Source: PALSA-505 sp963699015
GTDB lineage: Bacteria > Actinomycetota > Actinomycetes > Streptosporangiales > Streptosporangiaceae
Length of the DNA stretch: 64,000 nucleotides
Assembly: GCA_963699015.1 (NCBI GenBank)
Contig: CAVOSX010000002.1
Location: 992,001 to 1,056,000, forward strand
Direction of reading: 5' to 3'
The notes below the pieces were generated by a model. It worked only from the letters and a program-made list of their open reading frames with translations. It made no database searches and was not told the origin of the DNA. Within the stretch, counting starts at the first letter, position 1. Every line of letters starts with the position of its first letter. The position numbers and the translations under genes are program-made. This document shows, in pieces, positions 28,887 to 37,212 of this stretch.

Positions 28887-30783
28887 GGTCGCCGTTGCCC
28901 TGGTCAAGGCGCGCGGTCCTGGCCATGGCGACCGGCAGCCCGCGGGCCAGCGCGTCGAGCCCGGCCGTCAGCTCGGCCTCATCGGGCCCCAGCGGGAGCG
29001 GCGAGCCTTCCAGCGGCCCGCCCGCGACCCGGGGCAGGGTGAGCCGGAACACCGAGCCCCTGCCGCACTCGCCCCAGGCTTCCAGCCACCCGCCGTGCAG
29101 CCGCGCGTCCTCCTGGGCGATGGACAGGCCGAGCCCGGTGCCGCCGCTGGTCCGGGCGCGCGCCGGGTCCGCCCGCCAGAAACGGTCGAATACCAGCTGC
29201 TCCTCGCCCGGCTTCAGGCCCACGCCATGGTCCCGGACGGCGACGGCCACGGCGTCACGGTCCGCGGCCACCGTGACGACGACGTCGCGACCCTCGCCGT
29301 GCTCGACGGCGTTGAGCAGAAGGTTGCGGATGATCCGCTCGACCCGGCGGCGGTCCGCTTCGGCCACGCACGGCTCGGCAGGCAGCCGGAACTCGATCCG
29401 GGCGCCGCGCCGCTCGGCGAGGTGCTGAGCCACGTCGGCGGAGCGCCTGACAAGGTCACAGACGTCGACCGGCTCGGCCTCCAGGGTAGCGGCGTTGGCG
29501 TCGTACCTGCTGATCTCCAGCAGGTCGCCCAGCAGGGACTCGAATCGCTCCAGCTGTCCCTGCAGCAACTCGGCCGAACGGGCGGCCGAGCCCTCCAGCT
29601 GCTCCCGCGCCGCGTACAGCACGTCCGCGGCGATCCTGATCGTGGTCACCGGGGTGCGCAGCTCGTGCGACACATCGGACACGAACTGCCGCTGCACCTG
29701 CGACAGGTCCTGAAGTTCGCGCAGCTTTTCCTGCAGGCTGGCCGCCATCTCGTTGAACGAGGTGGCCAGGGCGGCCAGGTCGTCGCGGCCGTGCACGTGC
29801 ATGCGCTCGTCGAGATCACCCGCGGATACCCGCCGCGCCGCCGCGGCGGCCCGCTTGACCGGGACCACCACCCAGCGCGTCACCAGCGAGGCGATCAGTG
29901 CCAGCAGCACGACCAGGGCGATGCCGCCGACGATCAGGGTGCGCTGCACCAGCTGCAGGGTCTGCAGGACCCTGGTCAGCGGGAAGACGTAGTAGAGCTG
30001 GTAGTAGCTGCCCAGCGGAACGCCGACGGCCAGGGCGGCCACCGACGGCGTGCCGTCGGAGTAGGCAAGCCTGGTCGGCTGCTGGAACGTGCGCGACAGG
30101 TCAATATCGCCGTGCTCCTGCGCCGTCACCACGTCGTTCCGGAGCGTGGCGGAGATGCTGTTCAGGGCCTTCCCCGCGGTCCACCCCAGGGAATAGAGCT
30201 GTACCCTGGCCATCCGGCTCGGCGACGCCAGGATCACGATGCTGTAGTCTCCGCCGGGCCCGCTGCCGGCCTGCAGCCCCTGCGCGACCTTGTACATCAG
30301 CGACTTGGCCTCGGTCGAGTCGAGCGGCTTCGTGGCCAGGCCAGGCTGCCTGAGCGCCTGTTCCATGCCGTCGAGTACCTGGGAATTGGCCTGCTTCTCG
30401 GTGCTGTCAAGAAAGCCGCTCGCGATCTGCTGCATGACGAAGAACCCGAGCACCGCCACCACGAGGATCGATACGACCAGGGTGGTGCCGACCACGCGCA
30501 GCTGCAGTGACCGGTGCCACCGCTCCCGCAGCGGGCGGACGGCCGCGCCGCCCCAGCTGCGCGGCCCCCGGACCAGCCGTGAGGCCCACCTGGAGCGATC
30601 CCGGCCCGGCCCGGGAGCACCGCCCTGACGCGAGCCGCCCGGCCGGCCTTGACCGGACGGAGCCGGGCCGGCCGCGCCCTGGCCGACAGCACCCGGGCCG
30701 GCCAGGCCGGGGGCGCCGGCGGGAGCGGTCTCGGGCACGGCGGTAACCGCAGACGCCACGAAACGTGCGCCGCCCCGGTCCAC
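28879..30783 (-). CDS. mtrB: Sensor histidine kinase MtrB
   Basis: A 634-residue membrane kinase: Gly/Pro/Arg-rich cytoplasmic N-terminus, first membrane helix about 97-117, extracellular sensor region about 120-280, second helix about 281-302, HAMP domain (RRVSAGDLDERMHVHGRDD), HisKA with His373 in VSHELRTP, and HATPase with the N box (NLLLNAVEHGEG), DHGVGL and GGTGLGLSIA. With MtrA it controls cell-wall and division genes. The GTG at 30783 starts the longest frame. The low-complexity N-terminus means a later start cannot be excluded. It lies 66 bases downstream of mtrA and overlaps lpqB by eight bases. Confidence 0.93.
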   Translation of the reverse strand: MDRGGARFVASAVTAVPETAPAGAPGLAGPGAVGQGAAGPAPSGQGRPGGSRQGGAPGPGRDRSRWASRLVRGPRSWGGAAVRPLRERWHRSLQLRVVGTTLVVSILVVAVLGFFVMQQIASGFLDSTEKQANSQVLDGMEQALRQPGLATKPLDSTEAKSLMYKVAQGLQAGSGPGGDYSIVILASPSRMARVQLYSLGWTAGKALNSISATLRNDVVTAQEHGDIDLSRTFQQPTRLAYSDGTPSVAALAVGVPLGSYYQLYYVFPLTRVLQTLQLVQRTLIVGGIALVVLLALIASLVTRWVVVPVKRAAAAARRVSAGDLDERMHVHGRDDLAALATSFNEMAASLQEKLRELQDLSQVQRQFVSDVSHELRTPVTTIRIAADVLYAAREQLEGSAARSAELLQGQLERFESLLGDLLEISRYDANAATLEAEPVDVCDLVRRSADVAQHLAERRGARIEFRLPAEPCVAEADRRRVERIIRNLLLNAVEHGEGRDVVVTVAADRDAVAVAVRDHGVGLKPGEEQLVFDRFWRADPARARTSGGTGLGLSIAQEDARLHGGWLEAWGECGRGSVFRLTLPRVAGGPLEGSPLPLGPDEAELTAGLDALARGLPVAMARTARLDQGNGDHG

Positions 30784-30849
30784 TCTGCTCGCCGCGATCT
30801 CTCTCTGGAGTCTTCCGCCGGTGGTGCCCGGCCGGCTGCCTGCCGGCGC

Positions 30850-31537
30850 CTAGCCCGGACCGGCCCGGTATCCGACCCCGCGCACCGTCACCACGATCTC
30901 CGGGTGCTCAGGGTCCTTCTCGATCTTCGCTCGCAGCCGCTGCACGTGCACGTTGACCAGCCGGGTGTCGGCCGCGTGCCGGTATCCCCACACCTGCTCG
31001 AGCAGCACTTCCCTGGTGAACACCTGGCGCGGCTTGCGGGCCAGAGCGACGAGCAGGTCGAACTCGAGCGGGGTCAGGCTGACCGGGACATCGTCGCGCT
31101 TGACCGAGTGGCCGGCAACGTCGATCGTGACGTTCTGGATCTGCAGCATCTCCGGCGCGGGCTCGTCGGTACGGCGCAGCCGGGCACGGACGCGCGCGAT
31201 GAGTTCCTTGGACTTGAACGGCTTGACGATGTAGTCGTCAGCGCCGGACTCCAGTCCGAGCACCACGTCGACCGTGTCGGTCTTGGCGGTCAGCATGACG
31301 ATCGGCACGCCCGACTCCGCCCGGATCTCGACGGCACACGTCGATTCCGTCCACCGAGGGCAGCATCAGGTCGAGCAGCACCAGGTCGGGGTGCGTGTCG
31401 CGGAATACTTCTAGTGCCTTGTCGCCGTCGTAGACGAACGTCGGCTCGAATCCCTCACCGCGAAGCACGATACCTAGCATCTCGGCGAGCGCCGCGTCAT
31501 CGTCGACGACCAGCACGCGTCCTCTCATGGGCCTCAT
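30850..31537 (-). pseudogene. mtrA: Response regulator MtrA, single-base frameshift
   Basis: The receiver half (ATG at 31537, VLVVDDDAALAEML, phospho-acceptor Asp56 in LVLLDLMLPSVDGIDVCR) and the rest (PIVMLTAKTDTVDVVLGLESGADDYIV, then the OmpR-type winged helix ending VRGVGYRAGPG) are each close to MtrA but lie in different frames. The join is at plus-strand 31326-31332, where CGTCGAGATCCGG carries one base more than needed for a CR-x-IRAESGVP reading. As written the protein would stop after about 99 residues. The ATG overlaps the mtnA stop as ATGA. A sequence error is the likeliest cause, because both halves and the mtrB partner look intact. Confidence 0.85.
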
Positions 31538-32634
31538 CGTTCCACGTAAGCAGCGTCACCGGCGCGGACGGCGGTACTTTCGTCCCTGCCGAAAACGCTG
31601 CCGGTCTCCAGATCACGGAGGGTACCTGCATTGACGGGCCGCGCAACCCCCCGCTCTGTGACCAGGGCAGACAGCAGGGCCGGCGGCGTGATGTCGAAGG
31701 CCGGGTTGTAGGCCGGGCTCCCGGCCGCCGCGACGGGCACCCCGGCAAAACTGGTCACTTCTGCGGCCGCCCGGTGCTCGATGACGATCGCCGCGCCGCC
31801 GGATGCGGCGAAATCGATCGTGGATACCGGGGCTGCCACCACGAATGGCACCCCGTGGTGGCGGGCGAGCACGGCGAGCGAGTAGGTGCCGACCTTGTTC
31901 GCCACGGTTCCGTCGGCCGCGACCCGGTCCGCGCCGAGCAGCACCATGTCCACCTCCCCGGCCGCCATCAGCGAGGCGGCGGCGGCGTCGGGCAGCACCG
32001 CGTACGGCAGCCCGGCCTGCCGGGCCTCGTAGGAGGTCAGCCTGGCGCCCTGCAGCAGCGGCCGGGTCTCGTCCACCCAGAGCCTGGCCAGCCTGCCCGC
32101 CCGGTGCGCGGCCAGGATCACCGCGAACGCCGTGCCCGCGCCCGCCGAGACCAGCGCTCCGGTGTTGCAGTGGGTGAGAATCCTCGCTCCGGCCGGGACC
32201 AGCGTGAGCCCGTGTGCCGCGATGGCCGCGCTGGCCGCGGCGTCCTCGGCCGCGATGGCTTTCGCCTCGGCGAGCGCGGCAGCGGCCGCCAGCCGTTCGG
32301 AATCTGGATCGGCGCAGGCCAGCGTGCTGCGGTAGGCGTCCAGCGCCCGGCGCACCCCCCAGCCCAGGTTGACCGCCGTCGGCCGGGCCCCGGCGATCGC
32401 GGCGGCCGCGGCGGCCACGTCGTCCCGCCGGTGCGCGGCGAGCGCGACGCCGAACCCGCCCGCCACGCCGAGCAGGGGTGCGCCGCGCACCGCGAGCCGG
32501 CTGATCGCGGCCACCAGGGAATCAACGTCACCGCAGGTCAGCACCGTTTCCGTGGCCGGCAGCCGGGTCTGGTCGAGCAGTTCGATGGCTGGGCCGTCAG
32601 GCGGGTCAATCCAGCGGAGCGGCGGAATGCGCAT
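31534..32634 (-). CDS. mtnA: S-methyl-5-thioribose-1-phosphate isomerase MtnA
   Basis: A 366-residue member of the eIF2B-like isomerase family. Active-site Cys156 (THCNTG, followed by SAGAGTAF) and Asp236 (LLGADRVAADG, then NKVGTYSLAVLA) are present, as is RGAPLLGVAGGFG. It converts methylthioribose-1-phosphate to the ribulose form in methionine salvage. No other salvage gene is in the window, but two adenosylhomocysteinase-type genes lie directly upstream, so the local theme is the methyl cycle. The stop overlaps the mtrA start by four bases. The same mtnA-mtrA order is known from Streptomyces, as recalled. Confidence 0.93.
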   Translation of the reverse strand: MRIPPLRWIDPPDGPAIELLDQTRLPATETVLTCGDVDSLVAAISRLAVRGAPLLGVAGGFGVALAAHRRDDVAAAAAAIAGARPTAVNLGWGVRRALDAYRSTLACADPDSERLAAAAALAEAKAIAAEDAAASAAIAAHGLTLVPAGARILTHCNTGALVSAGAGTAFAVILAAHRAGRLARLWVDETRPLLQGARLTSYEARQAGLPYAVLPDAAAASLMAAGEVDMVLLGADRVAADGTVANKVGTYSLAVLARHHGVPFVVAAPVSTIDFAASGGAAIVIEHRAAAEVTSFAGVPVAAAGSPAYNPAFDITPPALLSALVTERGVARPVNAGTLRDLETGSVFGRDESTAVRAGDAAYVER

Positions 32635-32696
32635 GTTACATAGTGTGCGCGCAAATGCGTGGTCTGGTAAGAGCTATGCCGATCAGGCCCCCGGGG

Positions 32697-34079
32697 CTAC
32701 GAGCCCTGGCGCCAGGAAGCCAGGTATTCGCGCTGCTCAGGGGTGAGCGTGTCGATCTGCGTTCCGAGCGAGGCGAGCTTGAGCCTGGCAACTTCGGCGT
32801 CGATGGATCCGGGTACCTCGTGTACCCGGTCGGCCAGCGGCCCGGGGGCCGCCGCCAGCCAGGCCAGCGCGAGCGCCTGCAGTCCGAACGCGACGTCCAT
32901 GACCGCGGCCGGATGGCCCTCGGCCGCCACCAGGTTCACCACCCGCCCTTCGGCCAGCAGCAGCAGTCGCCGGCCGTCGGCCAGGACGTATTCGCCGGCG
33001 TGCGGGCGTACCTCGGGATGGACGCCGGCCGCCAGGCCGTCCAGGGCCCGGACGTCGATCTCCACGTCGAAGTGCCCGGCGTTCGCCAGCATCGCGCCGT
33101 CGCGCATGACGGTCATGTGCTCGCCGGTGATCACGTCGCGCGAGCCCGTCGCGGTCACGAATATCTCGCCCAGCGCCGCCGCGGCGAGCATGGGCAGCAC
33201 CCGGAAGCCCTGCAGCACCGCGTCGAGCGCGCGTACCGGGTCGATCTCGGTGACGATCACCTGCGAGCCCAGGCCGCGGGCCCGGCTGGCGATGCCCTGC
33301 CCGCACGCGCCGAACCCGGCGATCACCACCGTCTTGCCGGCCAGCAGGGTGTTGGTGGCGCGCAGGATGCCGTCGATGACCGACTGCCCGGTGCCGCAGC
33401 CGTTGTCCACCATGCGCTTGGCCGCGGTATCGTTCACCGCCACCACGGGGAAGGCGAGTGCGCCGGCCGCGGCCATCTGCCGCAGCCTGATCACCCCGCT
33501 CGTGGTGGACTCACAGCCGCCGCGCACCCTGGCCAGCAGGCCGGGGCAATCCTGGTGCAGCGTGTTGACCAGGTCGCCGCCGTCGTCGATGACCAGGTCG
33601 GGACCGGGCTCGACCGCGCGCCGGATGTGCGCGTAGTACGTGTCGCGGTCCACCCCGGCCCGGGCGAACACGCTGATGCCGCTTCCGGCCCGGGCCAGCG
33701 CGGCGGCCGTGTCGTCCTGGGTGGACAGCGGGTTGGACGCGGCGAGCAGTACCCGTGCCCCGCCGTCGCGCAGCGCCCTGATCAAGACCGCGCTCTCCGC
33801 CGTCACGTGCAGGCAGGCGGCCACGGTCAGGCCGCGCAACGGCTGCTCGGCGGCGAACCTCTCGGCGACGAGCCCGAGCACGGGCATGGCGCGCCGCGCC
33901 CAGTCGATGCGGGCGTCGCCCGCCTCGGCCAGGCCCGGGTCGGCGATGTCCGACCGCGGGCCGGCCGGTTCCGGCTCAGCCGCCGGCGCCGGCCCCGGGC
34001 CCGGCCCGGGGCCGGCGGCGGATTCCGGCTCAGCCGCCGGGACGGAGGCCCGCAGCGGCGCGGGACCAGATCGCGGCAC
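32697..34079 (-). CDS. Archaeal-type adenosylhomocysteinase-like protein
   Basis: A 460-residue paralogue of the adjacent SAHH. It keeps the SAHH fold marks (LHVTAESAVLIRAL, SNPLSTQDDTAAAL, VIDDGGDLV, NCGTGQSV-like NGCGTGQSVIDGI, NAD site GFGACGQGIA, AGHFDVEID) but lacks the bacterial insertion and ends YLASWRQGS instead of KPDSYRY. That shorter form resembles archaeal/Thermotoga enzymes, some of which prefer S-inosylhomocysteine. The first about 45 residues are Pro/Gly/Ala-rich and may be untranslated. The GTG at 34079 lies four bases after the sahH stop without a clear ribosome site, so translation may rely on coupling. Confidence 0.85.
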   Translation of the reverse strand: MPRSGPAPLRASVPAAEPESAAGPGPGPGPAPAAEPEPAGPRSDIADPGLAEAGDARIDWARRAMPVLGLVAERFAAEQPLRGLTVAACLHVTAESAVLIRALRDGGARVLLAASNPLSTQDDTAAALARAGSGISVFARAGVDRDTYYAHIRRAVEPGPDLVIDDGGDLVNTLHQDCPGLLARVRGGCESTTSGVIRLRQMAAAGALAFPVVAVNDTAAKRMVDNGCGTGQSVIDGILRATNTLLAGKTVVIAGFGACGQGIASRARGLGSQVIVTEIDPVRALDAVLQGFRVLPMLAAAALGEIFVTATGSRDVITGEHMTVMRDGAMLANAGHFDVEIDVRALDGLAAGVHPEVRPHAGEYVLADGRRLLLLAEGRVVNLVAAEGHPAAVMDVAFGLQALALAWLAAAPGPLADRVHEVPGSIDAEVARLKLASLGTQIDTLTPEQREYLASWRQGS

Positions 34080-34083
34080 CGGC

Positions 34084-35535
34084 TCAGTAGCGATAGGAGT
34101 CGGGCTTGTACGGGCCGTCGACCCCCACCCCGATGTAATCGGCCTGGTCCTTGGTCAGCCGGCTGAGCCTGACGCCGAGCGCGTCCAGGTGCAGCCTGGC
34201 CACCTTCTCGTCCAGGTACTTGGCCAGCGTGTACACGCCGACCGGGTAGTCCTCGGTCTTGGTGAACAGCTCGACCTGGGCGATCACCTGGTTCGTGAAG
34301 CTGTTGGACATCACGAAGCTGGGATGCCCGGTCGCGTTGCCCAGGTTCAGCAGCCGCCCTTCGGACAGGATGATCACCGAGTGACCGTCGGCGAAGACCC
34401 ACTCGTCCACCTGCGGCTTGATGTTCACCCGGCGGATGGCCGGGATCTTCGTCAGGCCAGCCATGTCGATCTCGTTGTCGAAGTGGCCGATGTTTCCCAC
34501 GATCGCCTGGTGCTTCATGTGGCCCATGTGCTCGGCGGTGATCACGTCGCGGTTCCCGGTAGCGCTGACGAAGATGTCCGCGAACGTGACCACGTCCTCG
34601 AGGGTGGCCACCTGGTAGCCGTCCATGGCGGCCTGCAGGGCGCAGATCGGGTCGATCTCGGTGATGATGACCCGGGCGCCCTGGCCGCGCAGCGACTCGG
34701 CGCAGCCCTTCCCGACGTCGCCGTAGCCGCAGACCACGGTGACCTTCCCGCCGATCAGCACGTCGGTGGCCCGCTTGATGCCGTCGATCAGCGAGTGCCG
34801 GCAGCCGTACTTGTTGTCGAACTTGGACTTGGTCACCGAGTCGTTGACGTTGATCGCCGGGAACAGCAGCGTGCCGGCCTCGGCCCGCTCGTACAGCCGG
34901 TGCACCCCGGTGGTGGTCTCCTCGGTGACGCCGCGGACCTGGCTGGCCATCGCGGTCCACTTGCCCGGCTGCTCGGCCACCGTGCGGCGCAGCACGTCCA
35001 GCAGCACGCGCCACTCCTCGGGATCCTCGTCAGCCGCAGACGGGACCGCGCCGGCCTGCTCGTACTCGGCGCCCTTGTGTACCAGCAGGGTGGCGTCACC
35101 GCCGTCGTCCAGGATCATGTTCGGCCCCGGCTCGTCCTCGCCGGACCAGGTGAGGGCCTGATCGGTGCACCACCAGTACTCCTCGAGCGTCTCGCCCTTC
35201 CAGGCGAAGACCGGGATGCCGCGCGGGTCGTCGGGGGTGCCGTCAGGCCCGACCGCGACCGCCGCCGCGGCGTGGTCCTGGGTGGAGAAGATGTTGCAGC
35301 TGGCCCAGCGCACCCGGGCCCCCAGCGCGACCAGCGTCTCGATCAGCACCGCGGTCTGAATCGTCATGTGCAGCGAGCCGGTGACTCGCGCGCCGCGCAG
35401 CGGCTGGGTCGCGGCGTATTCCGCGCGGACCGCCATCAGGCCCGGCATCTCGTGCTCGGCGAGCTGGATCTCTTTCCTTCCGAACGTCGCAAGCGAGAGG
35501 TCGGCGACCTTGAACGGCAGCGACTCGACGGGCAT
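34084..35535 (-). CDS. ahcY: Adenosylhomocysteinase (SAHH)
   Basis: A 483-residue bacterial-type S-adenosylhomocysteine hydrolase: FKVADLSLATFGRKEIQLAEHEMPGL at the N-terminus, substrate region SLHMTIQTAVLIETL and SCNIFSTQDHAAAA, NAD-binding GYGDVGKGCAESL, NIGHFDNEID and the C-terminal KPDSYRY that reaches the neighbouring subunit cofactor. It splits SAH into adenosine and homocysteine. The ATG at 35535 has GGAGG six to ten bases upstream; eight further codons are open before it. The gene heads a two-gene SAHH run and diverges from merR across 126 bases. Confidence 0.96.
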   Translation of the reverse strand: MPVESLPFKVADLSLATFGRKEIQLAEHEMPGLMAVRAEYAATQPLRGARVTGSLHMTIQTAVLIETLVALGARVRWASCNIFSTQDHAAAAVAVGPDGTPDDPRGIPVFAWKGETLEEYWWCTDQALTWSGEDEPGPNMILDDGGDATLLVHKGAEYEQAGAVPSAADEDPEEWRVLLDVLRRTVAEQPGKWTAMASQVRGVTEETTTGVHRLYERAEAGTLLFPAINVNDSVTKSKFDNKYGCRHSLIDGIKRATDVLIGGKVTVVCGYGDVGKGCAESLRGQGARVIITEIDPICALQAAMDGYQVATLEDVVTFADIFVSATGNRDVITAEHMGHMKHQAIVGNIGHFDNEIDMAGLTKIPAIRRVNIKPQVDEWVFADGHSVIILSEGRLLNLGNATGHPSFVMSNSFTNQVIAQVELFTKTEDYPVGVYTLAKYLDEKVARLHLDALGVRLSRLTKDQADYIGVGVDGPYKPDSYRY

Positions 35536-35628
35536 GAAGTCCTCCTCGGCGGGTGTCACGGCGAGCGGCTACGCCGCGTCGACCCGACGCTAGGGCATGC
35601 GCCGGGATCACCGCACGCGGATGGCGGC

Positions 35629-35653
35629 ATTCTTGACATAAAAATGTTAGAAT
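35629..35653. promoter_or_regulatory. Dyad operator in the sahH/merR divergent region
   Basis: ATTCT (35629-35633), 2 bases, ACAT (35636-35639), AAAA, ATGT (35644-35647), 1 base, AGAAT (35649-35653) forms a nearly symmetric, A/T-rich dyad in an otherwise GC-rich gap. Its right arm contains TAGAAT, a plausible -10 box for merR only eight bases before the ATG, so merR may be leaderless and self-regulated. Control of sahH by the same site is inference. Confidence 0.55.
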
Positions 35654-35661
35654 GCGTCCTT

Positions 35662-36048
35662 ATGCGGATCACGGAGGCCGCGCGGCGGCTGGGGACCTCC
35701 GCGCGGATGCTCAGGTACCGCGATTCTCTGGGCCTGCTGCCGCCGGTGCGCGGGCGGCCGGGCGGTGCCGGGCACCGGCACCGTCAGTTCGGCGAGCGGG
35801 AGCTCGATGCGGTGACGGCGGCGCTGCGACTCGAGCAGCGTTACGACATCAGCCCCGCGGCGCTGGCGTTCGGACTGCGGGTGCTCATGGAGCCGCCGGT
35901 ACGGGCCGCCGTGGCCGACCTGGGACGGCGGGCGGGGCGGCTGCCCTCGCCTCCGGAACGCGCCCTGGACTTCGAGCAGGAACGTGCGCTCCGCCTGCTG
36001 TCCGGGCCGCCCGCCCGTTCTGCACGCCCGCGCCCGCCGTCGCCGTGA
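35662..36048 (+). CDS. MerR family transcriptional regulator
   Basis: A 128-residue protein starting MRITEAARRLGTSARMLRYRDSLGLLPPVR, a MerR-type winged helix-turn-helix, although the usual RYYD is RYRD. It continues with GHRHRQFGERELDAVTAALRLEQR, the second part of the DNA-binding domain. The C-terminal region is short and ligand-free in appearance (no cysteines), so it may act as a small DNA-binding dimer. There is no ribosome site before the ATG at 35662, but a -10-like TAGAAT ends eight bases upstream, suggesting a leaderless message. The stop codon falls within the first arm of repeat element B. Confidence 0.8.
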   Translation: MRITEAARRLGTSARMLRYRDSLGLLPPVRGRPGGAGHRHRQFGERELDAVTAALRLEQRYDISPAALAFGLRVLMEPPVRAAVADLGRRAGRLPSPPERALDFEQERALRLLSGPPARSARPRPPSP

Positions 36049-36176
36049 TCACTTCCGCTTATGCCGTGATCACTTCCACTTGTCATGCGGTAGCCCGCCG
36101 CAAACCGGGGCAAACCCGGACACGGATTGGTCACAGTGCATGAAGAGTCGCAGTGCATGAAGAGTGGAAGTGATCA
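36045..36176. repeat. Intergenic palindromic repeat element, copy B
   Basis: Between convergent merR and the cation efflux gene lie two direct left motifs (GTGATCACTTCC at 36045 and 36066) and two right motifs (GCATGAAGAG at 36138 and 36155). The 22-base arm 36067-36088 is complementary to 36155-36176 at 20 of 22 positions, with 66 bases between. The segment 36066-36093 and the GCATGAAGAGTCG motif recur in copy A at 1737-1820 with the same internal distance. It probably folds into a long stem and may end transcription from both sides. A mobile origin is possible but unproven. Confidence 0.7.
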
Positions 36177-36200
36177 TTGGCGGGACGCGGGCGGGAAGGG

Positions 36201-37142
36201 TCAGGGCTGGTCGCCGGGGCGGCGGGCGGCCCGGACGGCCGGGTCGGTCGCGTCGTCGAGGGCGGGCCGGTACAGGTCGGGTTCCAGGTAGATGACGTCG
36301 GCTATGGGCACGACCTCGCGCACCCTGCGTTCGGCGGAATTGATGCCCGCCGCGATCTCGGCCGCGGTCAGCTCGCCGCGAACCGCGATCTTGGCGCCCA
36401 CCAGTAGCGACTCCGGACCGATGTGCACAGTGCGCAGGTGGATGACGCACTCGACCTCGGGCCCGTCCTCCAGCGCGGCCACGATCGCGCCTTCGGCTTC
36501 CGCGTTCGCCGACTCGCCGATCAGCAGGCTCTTCATCTCCACCGCGAGGACCACCGCGACACAGCACAGCAGCGCGCCGATGGCCAGCGAGCCCGCCCCG
36601 TCCCAGGCTCCGTTCCCGGTGACGACGGCGAGGGTCACGCCGATCAGCGCGAACACCAGCCCGGCGAGTGCCGCGGTGTCCTCGAGCAGCACCACAGGAA
36701 GCTCGGGCGCCTTGGCCCGGCGGATGAACGCCCCCCAGCCCAGCTGGCCCCGCACGTCGTTGGACCGCGACACCGCCGTGCGCAGCGAGAAGCTCTCCAG
36801 GACGATGGCCACGCCCAGGACGGCGAACGCCACGGCGGGCGACGTCAGCTGCTCCGGGTGCATGATCTTCTTTATGCCGTCGTAGACGGAGTACACCCCG
36901 CCGACCGCGAACAGCAACACCGCGACGATGAACCCGTAGAAGTACCGCTCCTGGCCGAACCCGAACGGGTGCTGCTGCGTCTCCTGCCGGCCAGACCTGC
37001 GGCGGCCGACCAGCAGCAGCACCTCGTTGCAGCTGTCCGCCACCGAGTGCACCGTCTCGGCCAGCAGCGACGCCGAGCCGGTGATCAGGAATGCGACCAG
37101 CTTCGTCACCGCGATGCCCAGGTTGGCGCCCAGCGCGGCCAA
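36201..37142 (-). CDS. Cation diffusion facilitator family transporter
   Basis: A membrane transporter of the CDF family: first helix GANLGIAVTKLVAFLITG, the metal-site helix LAETVHSVADSCNEVLLL (HxxxD), QHPFGFGQERYFYGF, a third HxxxD-like position replaced by LLEDTAALAGLVFAL, and a C-terminal cytoplasmic domain with ECVIHLRTVHIGPESLLV. It probably exports divalent metal by proton antiport. The only standard start is TTG at 37142, which cuts into the conserved N-terminus. Similarity continues upstream to an ATC codon at 37184 with AGGAGG five bases before it, so the true start may be this ATC or a miscalled ATG. Confidence 0.85.
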   Translation of the reverse strand: MAALGANLGIAVTKLVAFLITGSASLLAETVHSVADSCNEVLLLVGRRRSGRQETQQHPFGFGQERYFYGFIVAVLLFAVGGVYSVYDGIKKIMHPEQLTSPAVAFAVLGVAIVLESFSLRTAVSRSNDVRGQLGWGAFIRRAKAPELPVVLLEDTAALAGLVFALIGVTLAVVTGNGAWDGAGSLAIGALLCCVAVVLAVEMKSLLIGESANAEAEGAIVAALEDGPEVECVIHLRTVHIGPESLLVGAKIAVRGELTAAEIAAGINSAERRVREVVPIADVIYLEPDLYRPALDDATDPAVRAARRPGDQP

Positions 37143-37212
37143 GATCGCCCTGGTGCTGCCTTCCTCGGTGTCTTCCTCGCTGATGCCGGCCTCCTCGCGT
37201 CCCCGTGGCCGC

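Noticed and set aside
35536..35640. SAH riboswitch before sahH
   Set aside because: The leader is short and does not show the conserved core or pairing of the known SAH riboswitch; the ribosome site directly precedes the ATG.
33640..35661. Long plus-strand frame upstream of merR
   Set aside because: Runs antisense through both SAHH genes; only the part from the ATG at 35662 has MerR similarity.
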